A program made the position numbers and the translations under genes. From Alphaproteobacteria bacterium (GTDB lineage Bacteria > Pseudomonadota > Alphaproteobacteria > Micavibrionales > Micavibrionaceae): 62,771 nucleotides of DNA. Positions 36,423 to 44,840 of the stretch are shown here, piece after piece; position 1 is the first letter of the stretch; every line of letters begins with the position of its first letter. The DNA lies in NCBI GenBank assembly GCA_028277665.1, contig JANQFU010000104.1, positions 1-62,771 of the forward strand, written 5' to 3'. A model generated the notes under the pieces. It saw only the letters and a program-made list of their open reading frames with translations, was not told the DNA's origin and made no database searches.

Positions 36423-36487
36423 TGTCATTCTGAGGGAGCGGCGCTCCCGAAGAATCTTAAGATCCTTCGCATGCGCTCAGGATGACA
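36423..36487. repeat. Dispersed palindromic repeat (TGTCATTCTGAG type)
   Basis: Ends TGTCATTCTGAG (36423-36434) and CTCAGGATGACA (36476-36487) are inverted copies with one mismatch. Inside lie a GGAGC/GCTCC hairpin and an AAGAATCTTAAGATCCTT palindrome. The element lies in the 525-bp non-coding gap 36375-36899 between the two Tat-signal genes. Confidence 0.7.
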
Positions 36488-36530
36488 ATCGGAAAATGCG
36501 TATCGTATGAAGCCTCCGTAAAACGACGTG

Positions 36531-36665
36531 TAGGAACCTCTGCAAAAATCTCTTTTTCGTCATCCCCGCGAAGGCGGGGATCTTTCAATCTTTTGTTTCT
36601 AAAAGATTCCCGCTTTCGCGGGAATGACGGTTTTTGTGTTAAAGGGGTTTTTGCAGAGCTTCCTA
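36531..36665. repeat. Palindromic repeat nested in an 18-bp inverted repeat (MITE-like)
   Basis: Core 36558-36629 runs from CGTCATCCCCGC to GGGAATGACG and contains two hairpins with GAAGG and TTTC loops. It is enclosed by TAGGAACCTCTGCAAAAA (36531-36548) and TTTTTGCAGAGCTTCCTA (36648-36665), inverted copies differing at one base. The arrangement copies that at 33491-33620, a hairpin pair inside outer inverted arms. It has no coding capacity. Confidence 0.75.
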
Positions 36666-36694
36666 TAGTAATTCACGATAAAAATCGGACACCT

Positions 36695-36725
36695 CGTTGT
36701 CGTTGCGAGCGACCGGAGGCAACGG
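36695..36725. repeat. Short repeat-like fragment (CGTTGCGAGCGA type)
   Basis: GTCGTTGCGAGCGACCGG followed by AGGCAACGG resembles another dispersed alphaproteobacterial palindrome family, here a single partial copy. The rest of the gap to 36899 is A+T-rich with no credible gene. Confidence 0.4.
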
Positions 36726-36899
36726 AGTGTATAATTTTTATTCGAAACCACTACATTACAGAAGCTCCTGTATCAATTTCCAAAAACAATTCCAAGGCTT
36801 TTGTAAGCGCTCCGGCCGAGGTTTGTCAAGTTTTTACGGAAAAACTTTTATCCTGTGTCCGAATCATTCAACGAATGAGAGTTGATTTTTGTCCTGTTG

Positions 36900-38357
36900 T
36901 TAAAAAGGATTGGGGGCAGTCAAGACATGAGGAAGGGCCTGGTGTATTGGTGAAGCTCCTGTACGTTTCAGAATAATGGCACGGGACAGGTCGTTCGAAG
37001 GGAAGCGCTGGTTTGGGTAATTTCTGGCCATCTCGTCCCAATCCACGGGATCTCCGACTGCAAGTTGGCCTAAAATCCTTAATGTAACTTCGTTATTTGT
37101 TCCTGTGGCTCCAATCCCCGTATTTTCAACGATTTGCAGAGGAGGGAATCGTCTCCGGAAATCATCGTGCGCTCTGGAAAAGCTGCCGCCAAAAATGACG
37201 GCCTTTGTAGCGGCAGTGACGTGCTTTTCGAATTCTTCGAGATTTTTGGCGTCGCTGCGTCCCCGCTGTATGACGATGGATGCGCCGCCTATGGAATCCG
37301 TATAGGCCTTCATGTTTGCGAGACCGGTTTCCCCGTTTTCTGGTCTATTTATGCAGTGGGTAATCGATCCTCTCTCCATAATTAGAAATCCGTCCGATTT
37401 TGTAATTTTCCACCCCTCTTTCTTAAAAGCACGATAAATGGCGTAAAAGTCATTTTTTATATTCCTTTCGCGTTCAAAATCCCCGAGAACGGAGACGGCG
37501 ACGATTCGACCGTGCTCGTTCCGGGCATCTTCAGGGCTGAATGCTTTCGGCATATAGGGCGTGAGGGGGGATGGATTTGTATTATACCCGGAACGAACAG
37601 TCCGATAATGCTCACGGATGTCTGAGATATCGAAAAAGAAGCCTTCTCGGGAAGACTGGAAACGTTTTAGAACATGCCAAAAGTTCTTTTCGAACTTCTG
37701 GCGCAGGTCGTTATTTGAATACAGTCGTGCGACCAGGTCGGAAAGGTGTATTAGGACCATAGCGCTTGTTCGATCGTTCTGGTCTTTGGGCTTTTCTTCT
37801 CCTATAAGTTCTTCAATCAAAAAAGATTGCAATGCTTCAAGAGGATTTTTGGTGTTTCCTTGATCCTGATCAAGGCGGACGGAGGTTGAGACCAGATGGT
37901 CTCCTCTGTTGTAAGCAATGAAATTCCGCATGGCGTTCAGGGCGTAATCTCTTCCCCTGGGGTCTTGGGAACTCAGAAGCGTACGAATTGTACTTGAAAA
38001 ATCGTCAGGCTGATCTAATAGCAGATTTGATATTTTACGAAATGTTGTCGCGTTTGTCATCAGATCGGGGGCGCCGATCAATTGGATAAGGTGGTGTGTA
38101 GGTAGATTTGTGATGGGCGAAAAGCGCGCGGAAGGGGCATCATGTTGTATGTCGTCCATGTGTTTAAACATGCCGGCGATTTCTTCCGGCGGCAGCCAGT
38201 CATATGTTGCTTTGGGGATAGAGTTGTTTTCGGGGAACCGTCTTTTGAGTAAGCCTGGGCTGAAGTCTTTGATGTTTGAGATTGCTGTTACTACTCCTGC
38301 TCCTATTCCCGCGAAGACAAAAGCTCTTCTCGTTATTCCATAGCTGTTTTTAGACAT
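36900..38357 (-). CDS. Tat-signal paralogue of the caspase-like protein, with catalytic positions replaced
   Basis: 485 residues, clearly paralogous to the 506-residue protein beside it; shared blocks include ALNAMRNFI, SDLVAR/ADLVAR, GFSPADARN/AFSPEDARN and VLGDFE. The N-terminus carries a twin-arginine signal (ITRRAFVFAG) and a hydrophobic stretch. In the alpha/beta region the aligned positions read RGRS (R367 instead of H) and FGGSFS (S392 instead of C), so a His/Cys dyad is absent. If the neighbour is a peptidase, this one would be inactive, possibly a partner or regulator. The gene is more A+T-rich than its paralogue, pointing to an old duplication or separate acquisition. Confidence 0.78.
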   Translation of the reverse strand: MSKNSYGITRRAFVFAGIGAGVVTAISNIKDFSPGLLKRRFPENNSIPKATYDWLPPEEIAGMFKHMDDIQHDAPSARFSPITNLPTHHLIQLIGAPDLMTNATTFRKISNLLLDQPDDFSSTIRTLLSSQDPRGRDYALNAMRNFIAYNRGDHLVSTSVRLDQDQGNTKNPLEALQSFLIEELIGEEKPKDQNDRTSAMVLIHLSDLVARLYSNNDLRQKFEKNFWHVLKRFQSSREGFFFDISDIREHYRTVRSGYNTNPSPLTPYMPKAFSPEDARNEHGRIVAVSVLGDFERERNIKNDFYAIYRAFKKEGWKITKSDGFLIMERGSITHCINRPENGETGLANMKAYTDSIGGASIVIQRGRSDAKNLEEFEKHVTAATKAVIFGGSFSRAHDDFRRRFPPLQIVENTGIGATGTNNEVTLRILGQLAVGDPVDWDEMARNYPNQRFPSNDLSRAIILKRTGASPIHQALPHVLTAPNPF

Positions 38358-38442
38358 AACACCATTCCTGTTTTATGGAGATTTTTCGTTTTTTCTACCC
38401 TATACAATTTGAAGGAGAAGTGTCAATATTTATGACAAATTT

Positions 38443-39012
38443 TTACGGAAAAACTTTTGTGCCGCGCAGAATGCCGTTTTCCGGCACGGGGTTTCGCGGG
38501 GTTTCCGGATAGCCGCGGCCGTCATATTTCAGGACGGCGCTACCGGATAAATCCCAGCGGCCGTCCATCCGGACGACGAAATTCCGCCATCCGTGCGTGG
38601 TTTGATCGGCAACGATGAAGGGCGTCTGAACGGGTGTCGTCGTCGAGATCCATGTGAATCCGTGCGGTGGATCGGCCCGGAAGACAAGCAGGGCGCATCC
38701 GTAAGAGCCGCACCAATGCCCGAACGGGGTGCGCATATGAACGAGCGCGTCCCGCATTCCGTCTCCGTTCAGGTCTATTCGCGTGAACTGATATCCTGAA
38801 TGCCCCGGTCCCCTCGTTTTCCGGACATGATGGCGCAGCGCCTGTTCGAGATCGGCATCGCCTGGCTCTTGCGGGGCGAGGGCGGGCATCGGCATCAGGC
38901 CGTGCGCTCTGCGGGGGAGCGTGTCCGGATCGCGCGTTCCGCATCCTCCCGGAAAAAACAGGGACAGAAGAACAAACAGTGTAAAGAAACCGTATTGAAA
39001 ATGTGCATACAT
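38443..39012 (-). CDS. Hypothetical secreted or lipoprotein-like protein
   Basis: 189 residues from the ATG at 39012; an upstream in-frame GTG at 39078 is less likely. The hydrophobic N-terminus ends in FPGGC, a weak lipobox, so lipid attachment is possible. The mature region has TRIDLNGDGMRDALVHM, an EF-hand or FG-GAP-like Asp-rich loop, and a WCGSYGCALLVF pair of Cys residues likely to form a disulfide. I do not recognise a named family with confidence. It is divergent from the FAD enzyme gene. Confidence 0.7.
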   Translation of the reverse strand: MYAHFQYGFFTLFVLLSLFFPGGCGTRDPDTLPRRAHGLMPMPALAPQEPGDADLEQALRHHVRKTRGPGHSGYQFTRIDLNGDGMRDALVHMRTPFGHWCGSYGCALLVFRADPPHGFTWISTTTPVQTPFIVADQTTHGWRNFVVRMDGRWDLSGSAVLKYDGRGYPETPRNPVPENGILRGTKVFP

Positions 39013-39103
39013 ACGTAAAAACTCTGAATTTTTTGGATATACCCCTATGGTTGAGGTAATCTGTGCATTCCTGAACACGTCTTAAGTCTAGAGCTTGTCA
39101 AAG

Positions 39104-40486
39104 ATGAACACAAACCCTGAAAACGCAGCCCAGAATATTCATTCCATGTCCGGTTTTTCCAACAAGTCCTCTTCCCGGCCGTTACGTGTTGCCGTTGTTG
39201 GCGCCGGTGTTTCAGGATGTGCGGCGGCATGGCTTTTGCACAGGGCCGGAATTGATGTGCATCTGTATGACAAGGAAAAGGAGCTGGGCGGTCATGCCCA
39301 TACGCTTCAGGGAGAAGATTGGGGGCCTGTCGATTCGGGGTTTCTGGTCTATAATGAAAACGGATATCCGAATCTGGCATCGCTTTTTCGTTTTCTGGAA
39401 ATAGAAACGGACACCACACAGCCGTCTTTTTCCGTTTCGATCGATTCCGGTCGGCTCGAATATGCCAGCGACAAGCTGTTTGCCCAGAAATCAAATCTGT
39501 TTTCTCCTCGATTTTATCTTATGCTCCTTGAAATTCTGCGTTTTTACAATTCCGTTCCGGATCTTTTGAAAAATGTAGACCTGAGTGAAACCCTGTCTTT
39601 AGGAGATTTTCTTGAACGGGAAAAATTCAGCCGCGCGTTCCGGGAACGTCATCTCTATCCCGTGGCCTCGGCGATCTGGTCGATGGGGGCCGGAGACGCC
39701 GCACATTTTCCCTTGCGCCATTTTCTGAATTTTTTTGCGACGCACGGGTTTCTGGATGGGGCGGGCCTTCCGGCCTGGAGAACGGTCAGGGGAGGAAGCC
39801 GGAATTATCTCCGGAAAATGATGGCGCCTCTGATTGAGGCCGGGCGGTTTTACGGAGCGTCTCCCGTACGTGCGGTCGATCGGCGGGAAGACGGGGTAGA
39901 GTTGCAGATCGCAGACGGTCAGGTTGTTCCGTTCGATCATGTCGTGATGGCAACGCATGCCGATATCACGCTTGCGCTCCTGAATGCGCCGGACTCTGAC
40001 GAACGGACGGCCTTAAGTGCTTTCCCGTATACATGGAACGTCGCATATCTTCACAAGGATCCGGCATTGATGCCCCGCCGGAAAGCGGCGTGGGCGGGAT
40101 GGAACTATATGGCGGAGCGCGAAGGGGGACATTCGTGTATTACTTACTGGCTCAGCAAAATGCAGTCTTCGCCGGAAGGGGGGGCGGCGAACTTGTTTGA
40201 AACGTTAAACCCGCCCGTCCCGCCGGATCCGTCCCTGACTCTGAAAAAACTGGTTTTTCACCATCCGAGATTCGGTCTGCAGGCTTATCAGGGATGGTCG
40301 CATATCTCGAGAATCCAGGGACGGCGGCGGACATGGTATTGCGGGGCATGGTGCGGGCGTGGGTTTCATGAAGACGGCCTGACCTCAGGATTGACCGTCG
40401 CCGAAACTCTGGGATCAACCAGACGGCCGTGGAATGTAACGGAAACGTCTCCGGCCGCCAGGCGGTGTTCTCCGGAATCGGGATAA
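39104..40486 (+). CDS. FAD/NAD(P)-binding amine-oxidase-like protein (COG2907 type)
   Basis: 460 residues from the ATG at 39104 (an in-frame TTG lies 9 bp earlier). The Rossmann motif VVGAGVSGCAAAWLLHRAG is followed by the E/D-rich second strand and LGGHAHTL. Later blocks DSGFLVYNENGYPNL, PVASAIWSMGAGDAAHFPL, VVMATHAD and the C-terminal YCGAWCGRGFHEDGL fit the predicted NAD/FAD-binding proteins of COG2907. Those usually lie beside DUF1365 and cyclopropane-fatty-acid synthase genes, neither of which is seen here. The reaction is unknown. It converges on uvrA with 8 bp between the stops. Confidence 0.85.
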   Translation: MNTNPENAAQNIHSMSGFSNKSSSRPLRVAVVGAGVSGCAAAWLLHRAGIDVHLYDKEKELGGHAHTLQGEDWGPVDSGFLVYNENGYPNLASLFRFLEIETDTTQPSFSVSIDSGRLEYASDKLFAQKSNLFSPRFYLMLLEILRFYNSVPDLLKNVDLSETLSLGDFLEREKFSRAFRERHLYPVASAIWSMGAGDAAHFPLRHFLNFFATHGFLDGAGLPAWRTVRGGSRNYLRKMMAPLIEAGRFYGASPVRAVDRREDGVELQIADGQVVPFDHVVMATHADITLALLNAPDSDERTALSAFPYTWNVAYLHKDPALMPRRKAAWAGWNYMAEREGGHSCITYWLSKMQSSPEGGAANLFETLNPPVPPDPSLTLKKLVFHHPRFGLQAYQGWSHISRIQGRRRTWYCGAWCGRGFHEDGLTSGLTVAETLGSTRRPWNVTETSPAARRCSPESG

Positions 40487-40494
40487 ACGGGGCC

Positions 40495-43353
40495 TCAGGC
40501 AATTTTCTGTGTGTTACGGCGTTTGAGGATCGGGGCGAGATACTGGCCCGTATAGCTGCTCTTGCAGGCGGCGATGTCCTCCGGCGTGCCGCTTGCGACG
40601 ATCTGCCCGCCCTTGTGCCCGCCCTCGGGGCCGATATCGATGATCCAGTCCGCCGTCTTGATGACGTCGAGGTTATGCTCGATGACGACGACGGTGTTCC
40701 CTTGCTCAACCAGACGGTGCAAAACCTCCAGAAGACGGCGGACGTCTTCGAAATGCAGGCCGGTTGTCGGTTCGTCGAGGATGTACAGGGTCCGGCCGGT
40801 CGCCCGTTTGGAGAGCTCTTTGGAGAGCTTGACCCGCTGCGCCTCGCCGCCCGAAAGGGTTGTCGCGGGCTGTCCGACATGAATGTAACCGAGTCCGACG
40901 CTTTTCAGGGTTTCCAGCTTGTCGCGGATACTTGGTACGGCCTTGAAAAATTCGGCGGCGTCGTCCACCGTCATATCCAGAACGTCGGCGATGGATTTTC
41001 CCTTGTAGAGGATGTCCAGCGTCTCCCGGTTGTACCGCTTCCCGTGGCAGGCCTCGCATGTGACGTAGACATCGGGCAGGAAGTGCATCTCGATTTTCAA
41101 AACGCCGTCGCCCTGACAGGTCTCGCAGCGTCCGCCCTTGACGTTAAAGGAAAAGCGGCCAGGGCCGTAGCCGCGGGCTTTTGACTCGGGCAGGCCCGCA
41201 TACCATTCCCGGATCGGCGTGAACGCCCCGGTATATGTGGCGGGGTTCGAGCGCGGTGTGCGGCCGATCGGCGATTGGTCGATGTCGATTACCTTGTCGA
41301 GATGCTGGAGCCCGTCGATCCTGTCGTGCGGGAGAGGGGGCTCCCGGCTGCCCATCAGGGCCTGCGCCGCGCCGCGATAGAGCGTATCCAGCGTGAAGGT
41401 CGATTTGCCGGAGCCGGAAACGCCGGTCACACAGGTGAAGGTGCCGAGAGGGATTGTGCCGGTGACGCCGCGCAGATTGTTTCCGATCGCGCCGTGAACC
41501 GTGAGTGCCTTGTTCTTCCCGGCTCCTTTTCTGCGTTTTTCGGGGACGGGAATTTCCCGCGCGCCGGTCAGGTATTGGGCCGTCAGGCTGTCCGGGCAGG
41601 CCATGACCTCGTCCGGGGCGCCCGAGGCCACGACGTTGCCGCCGCGCGTTCCGGCCCCCGGTCCCATATCGACGAGGTAGTCTGCGGCGCGGATCGCGTC
41701 TTCGTCATGTTCGACGACCAGAACGGTGTTTCCGAGATCCCGCAGGCGGACGAGTGTTTCCAAAAGCCGGTTGTTGTCCCGTTGATGCAGGCCGATCGAG
41801 GGTTCGTCCAGCACGTACAGGACGCCGGTCAGGCCGGAGCCGATCTGCGAGGCAAGGCGAATGCGTTGACTTTCCCCGCCGGAAAGCGTTCCGGAGGCCC
41901 GGGACAGGTGGAGGTAATCCAGTCCGACATTGACCAGAAAGCGCAGACGCTCGTTGATCTCTTTCAGGATCCGTGCGCCGATTTCCTGTTTCTGCGGGTC
42001 GAGCCGTTCGCCGTCCTGAAGGGCTGTGAACCATTTGGCCGCCGTGCGAATATCCATTGACGCGGCTTCCGAGATGTTCAGGCCGTCGACGCGCACGGCG
42101 AGGGCTTCGGGTTTCAGGCGCGCGCCTTCGCAATCGGGGCAGGGGACGCTCGCCTGATAGCGTGAAAGCTCATCCCGGACGCTTTGGCTGTCGGTCTCGA
42201 GCATCCGGCGTTCCAGATTGGGGATGACGCCTTCGAAAGGTTTGTTTGTTCTGTAGGAGCTGCTTTCGCCGTCTCCATACTGGACGGCGATCTTCTCGCG
42301 GCCGGAGCCGTACAGGATCGCGTTACGGACGGTTTCGGGGAGATCCTGAAACGGTGTGTCGATACCGCTGCCGTAATGTGCGGCAACCGACTCGAGCATT
42401 CGCCGGTAAAAACTCGCGAAGCTCTTCGACCATGGAATGATCGCGCCGTTGCGCAGGGTTGCTGATCCTTTGATGATTTTGGCTTCGTCAAAGCGCAGAT
42501 GAACGCCAAGCCCGTCACAGGTCGGGCAGGCCCCGTGCGGATTGTTAAAGGAGAACAGGCGCGGCTCGATCTCCGGGATCGTAAATCCGGAAACCGGGCA
42601 GGCGAATTTTTCTGAAAAGAGTTGCCGCCCGCCGGTTCGTGCGTTTTCGACCATCATCAGGCCGTCCGCGAGGCCGAGCGCCGTTTCGACGGAATCGGCG
42701 AGCCGGACGCCGAGATCCTCCCGAATGATCAGGCGGTCCACAACGATGTCGATGTCGTGCTTGTATTTTTTATCAAGCTCCGGAGCGTCTTCAATGTCGT
42801 ACATCTCCCCGTCGATCTTGACCCGCTGAAAGCCCTTGGCGCGGAGCTCGGTCAGTTCTTTGCGGTACTCTCCCTTGCGGCCCCGGACGATGGGGGCGAG
42901 AAGATAGATGCGTGCGCCCTCTTCCATCGCAAGGATCTGGTCGACGATCTGTGTGACGCTCTGGCTTTCGATCGGCAGGCCCGTTACCGGGGAATAGGGC
43001 GTTCCGACCCGCGCCCAGAGAAGCCGCATGTAGTCGTATATTTCCGTGACGGTTCCGACGGTCGAGCGCGGATTTTTGGACGTCGTTTTTTGCTCGATCG
43101 AGATGGCGGGCGACAATCCCTCAATCGAGTCGACGTCAGGCTTTTGCATCAATTCCAGAAACTGGCGCGCGTAGGCCGAGAGGCTTTCGACATAGCGGCG
43201 TTGTCCTTCGGCATAGATCGTGTCGAATGCGAGGGAGGATTTGCCGGAGCCGGACAGACCCGTCATCACGACAAGCGAGTCCCGCGGCATGTCGATGTTG
43301 ACGTTTTTCAGATTGTGCTCGCGCGCGCCGCGCACGGAGAGTGTTTTGAGCAT
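40495..43353 (-). CDS. uvrA: Excinuclease ABC subunit A
   Basis: 952 residues. The first Walker A GLSGSGKS is at 32-39 with the long signature half. A zinc module has CPVSGF and later CPTCDGLG. The ABC signature [12 protein letters not shown] appears in the first half. The second Walker A GVSGSGKS is near residue 650, a second zinc module has CETCQGDG and [10 protein letters not shown], and [11 protein letters not shown] closes the second half with DEPTTGLH. UvrA finds bulky lesions for nucleotide excision repair. An SOS-type box lies 34 bp upstream of the start. Confidence 0.98.
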   Translation of the reverse strand: MLKTLSVRGAREHNLKNVNIDMPRDSLVVMTGLSGSGKSSLAFDTIYAEGQRRYVESLSAYARQFLELMQKPDVDSIEGLSPAISIEQKTTSKNPRSTVGTVTEIYDYMRLLWARVGTPYSPVTGLPIESQSVTQIVDQILAMEEGARIYLLAPIVRGRKGEYRKELTELRAKGFQRVKIDGEMYDIEDAPELDKKYKHDIDIVVDRLIIREDLGVRLADSVETALGLADGLMMVENARTGGRQLFSEKFACPVSGFTIPEIEPRLFSFNNPHGACPTCDGLGVHLRFDEAKIIKGSATLRNGAIIPWSKSFASFYRRMLESVAAHYGSGIDTPFQDLPETVRNAILYGSGREKIAVQYGDGESSSYRTNKPFEGVIPNLERRMLETDSQSVRDELSRYQASVPCPDCEGARLKPEALAVRVDGLNISEAASMDIRTAAKWFTALQDGERLDPQKQEIGARILKEINERLRFLVNVGLDYLHLSRASGTLSGGESQRIRLASQIGSGLTGVLYVLDEPSIGLHQRDNNRLLETLVRLRDLGNTVLVVEHDEDAIRAADYLVDMGPGAGTRGGNVVASGAPDEVMACPDSLTAQYLTGAREIPVPEKRRKGAGKNKALTVHGAIGNNLRGVTGTIPLGTFTCVTGVSGSGKSTFTLDTLYRGAAQALMGSREPPLPHDRIDGLQHLDKVIDIDQSPIGRTPRSNPATYTGAFTPIREWYAGLPESKARGYGPGRFSFNVKGGRCETCQGDGVLKIEMHFLPDVYVTCEACHGKRYNRETLDILYKGKSIADVLDMTVDDAAEFFKAVPSIRDKLETLKSVGLGYIHVGQPATTLSGGEAQRVKLSKELSKRATGRTLYILDEPTTGLHFEDVRRLLEVLHRLVEQGNTVVVIEHNLDVIKTADWIIDIGPEGGHKGGQIVASGTPEDIAACKSSYTGQYLAPILKRRNTQKIA

Positions 43354-43387
43354 ATGTATGACTATCCTGACGCAGACAAAAACTTTT

Positions 43388-43402
43388 GTTCTTTATATGT
43401 TC
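43388..43402. promoter_or_regulatory. LexA/SOS box upstream of uvrA
   Basis: GTTC-TTTATAT-GTTC exactly matches the alphaproteobacterial GTTC-N7-GTTC LexA operator. It lies 35 bp from the uvrA start in the uvrA-ssb divergent region, a known location for SOS control. LexA itself is not in the window. Confidence 0.8.
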
Positions 43403-43437
43403 TTGTTCTGCAAAAGGCAAGATGAAATTTTCAGGAC

Positions 43438-43560
43438 TTACACAGATGAGGAAAAAAGGGCGATTCGAGGAGATTGCTTGTGGGGATGGACGAGTTTGTA
43501 TCCCGGAAATGCGATTTGCCCGAGAATGAACAGGGTCAAAAGGAATTTAATTTGGGCCAT
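43438..43560 (-). CDS. Possible small membrane or secreted peptide (40 residues)
   Basis: An ATG at 43560 opens a 40-codon frame beginning MAQIKFLLTLFILGQIAFPG, a plausible membrane or signal segment, with a basic C-terminal half. No Shine-Dalgarno is seen. It lies in the 360-bp uvrA-ssb gap, reading toward uvrA and ending before the SOS box. It may be spurious. Confidence 0.22.
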   Translation of the reverse strand: MAQIKFLLTLFILGQIAFPGYKLVHPHKQSPRIALFSSSV

Positions 43561-43713
43561 GGCATATCATTCTGTCATGACAGATGGATTTCGAGCCTGT
43601 TTATCCTAACCCGAAATCATGAATTTTGGCTTAACGCTTGATTATGCGTTTGATCCGTTGTTACCTGTAGCGAGGACTCGAAACAAACCGGAAGCATAAC
43701 AGGAGCGCAGACA

Positions 43714-44223
43714 GTGGCAGGTAGTGTAAACAAAGTAATTTTGGTTGGGAATCTGGGGCGGGATCCGGAAGTTCGGAACATGCAGTCGGGCGACCGTGTT
43801 TGCAATCTGTCAATTGCAACGTCCGAATCATGGAAGGACAAAGGGACCGGCGAACGCAAGGACCGCACGGAATGGCACCGCGTTGTGATCTTTAATCAGC
43901 CGCTTGTTAATGTGGCCGAGCAATATTTGCGCAAGGGGGCAAAAATTTATATCGAAGGGCAACTGGAAACCCGAAAATGGACGGATCAAAGCGGCATAGA
44001 AAAATATTCGACGGAGGTTGTCCTCCGCCCGTTCCGCGGGGAATTGACGATGCTCGATTCGAAAAGTGATTCGGCGGGGGGCGCGCGGAGCTACGGTGCT
44101 TCATATGGCGGAGGAGAGCAGGGATACGCCGCGCCGCAGAGCAGCGGAGGCGGATTCTCGCAGCAGGGAACAGCGCCCTCGGCTCCGCCCGTTGATGAAA
44201 TGGAAGATGATATTCCGTTTTAG
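43714..44223 (+). CDS. ssb: Single-stranded DNA-binding protein
   Basis: 169 residues starting with GTG at 43714 (AGGAGCG upstream). The OB fold occupies about 1-112 ([45 protein letters not shown]). A Gly/Ser/Gln-rich linker follows, and the conserved acidic tip MEDDIPF recruits repair and replication partners. It is divergent from uvrA, as in many proteobacteria. Confidence 0.98.
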   Translation: MAGSVNKVILVGNLGRDPEVRNMQSGDRVCNLSIATSESWKDKGTGERKDRTEWHRVVIFNQPLVNVAEQYLRKGAKIYIEGQLETRKWTDQSGIEKYSTEVVLRPFRGELTMLDSKSDSAGGARSYGASYGGGEQGYAAPQSSGGGFSQQGTAPSAPPVDEMEDDIPF

Positions 44224-44233
44224 GAGCACAAAA

Positions 44234-44752
44234 ATGAAAGCGTTTAATACGTGGGCGTCCCTGTTTCTGGCCGTCCTCCTGATATTTTTTTCTCCGCTTT
44301 TGTCTGCTTATGCTGAGGGAAACAATCCGGCGTCGTCCCCGGTTTCTTCCGCCTCTTCGGGGCGGATAACGCGGGAAATTTTTCAGGAACGACTGGTTCT
44401 GGCCGGAAAATTTCATGACGTCCGCCCGGTCAGACCGATGATCGAAAACGCGATTGAGCGGACAGTGTCCCGTCTGCCGTTAAAAGATCAGATCCCGTTC
44501 CGGAAAGCGGTTGATTCTGCTCTGGATTATGACGCGTTTGTCGAGGAATCCGTTCGTGCCATGGCGTCTGTGTTCACCGTTGCCGAACTGGAAGCCATGA
44601 TCGCATATTACGGATCGGAAGCAGGGCGTTCTTCAATGCAGAAAATGTCGGCTTATGGGGATCTCATGGCACCGAAAATAACAGGCCTTCTCGATGAGGC
44701 CCTGATGGTCGTCCGGACAGGACCGCTTCCGGACAAGGCCGGTTCCCGGTAA
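44234..44752 (+). CDS. DUF2059-like periplasmic protein
   Basis: 172 residues from the ATG at 44234, 10 bp after ssb. A signal peptide ends AYA|E. The mature part is helical, with a DUF2059-like core near the end (VFTVAELEAMIAYYGSEAGR, then SMQKM). The function of the family is unknown. It is probably co-transcribed with ssb and precedes gyrA by 88 bp. Confidence 0.78.
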   Translation: MKAFNTWASLFLAVLLIFFSPLLSAYAEGNNPASSPVSSASSGRITREIFQERLVLAGKFHDVRPVRPMIENAIERTVSRLPLKDQIPFRKAVDSALDYDAFVEESVRAMASVFTVAELEAMIAYYGSEAGRSSMQKMSAYGDLMAPKITGLLDEALMVVRTGPLPDKAGSR

Positions 44753-44840
44753 CGTTTCTGTCTCTCGCAAGCTTGTCACTATCTGGAAATCCTGCTAGAA
44801 AACAGGGTCGTACAGCGCGTAACCGAAAGAAAAAACTGAA

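Noticed and set aside
36482..36976. 164-codon frame through the repeats between the two Tat-signal genes
   Set aside because: The frame runs through palindromic repeats and the end of a real gene on the other strand; the product is composed of repeat translations.
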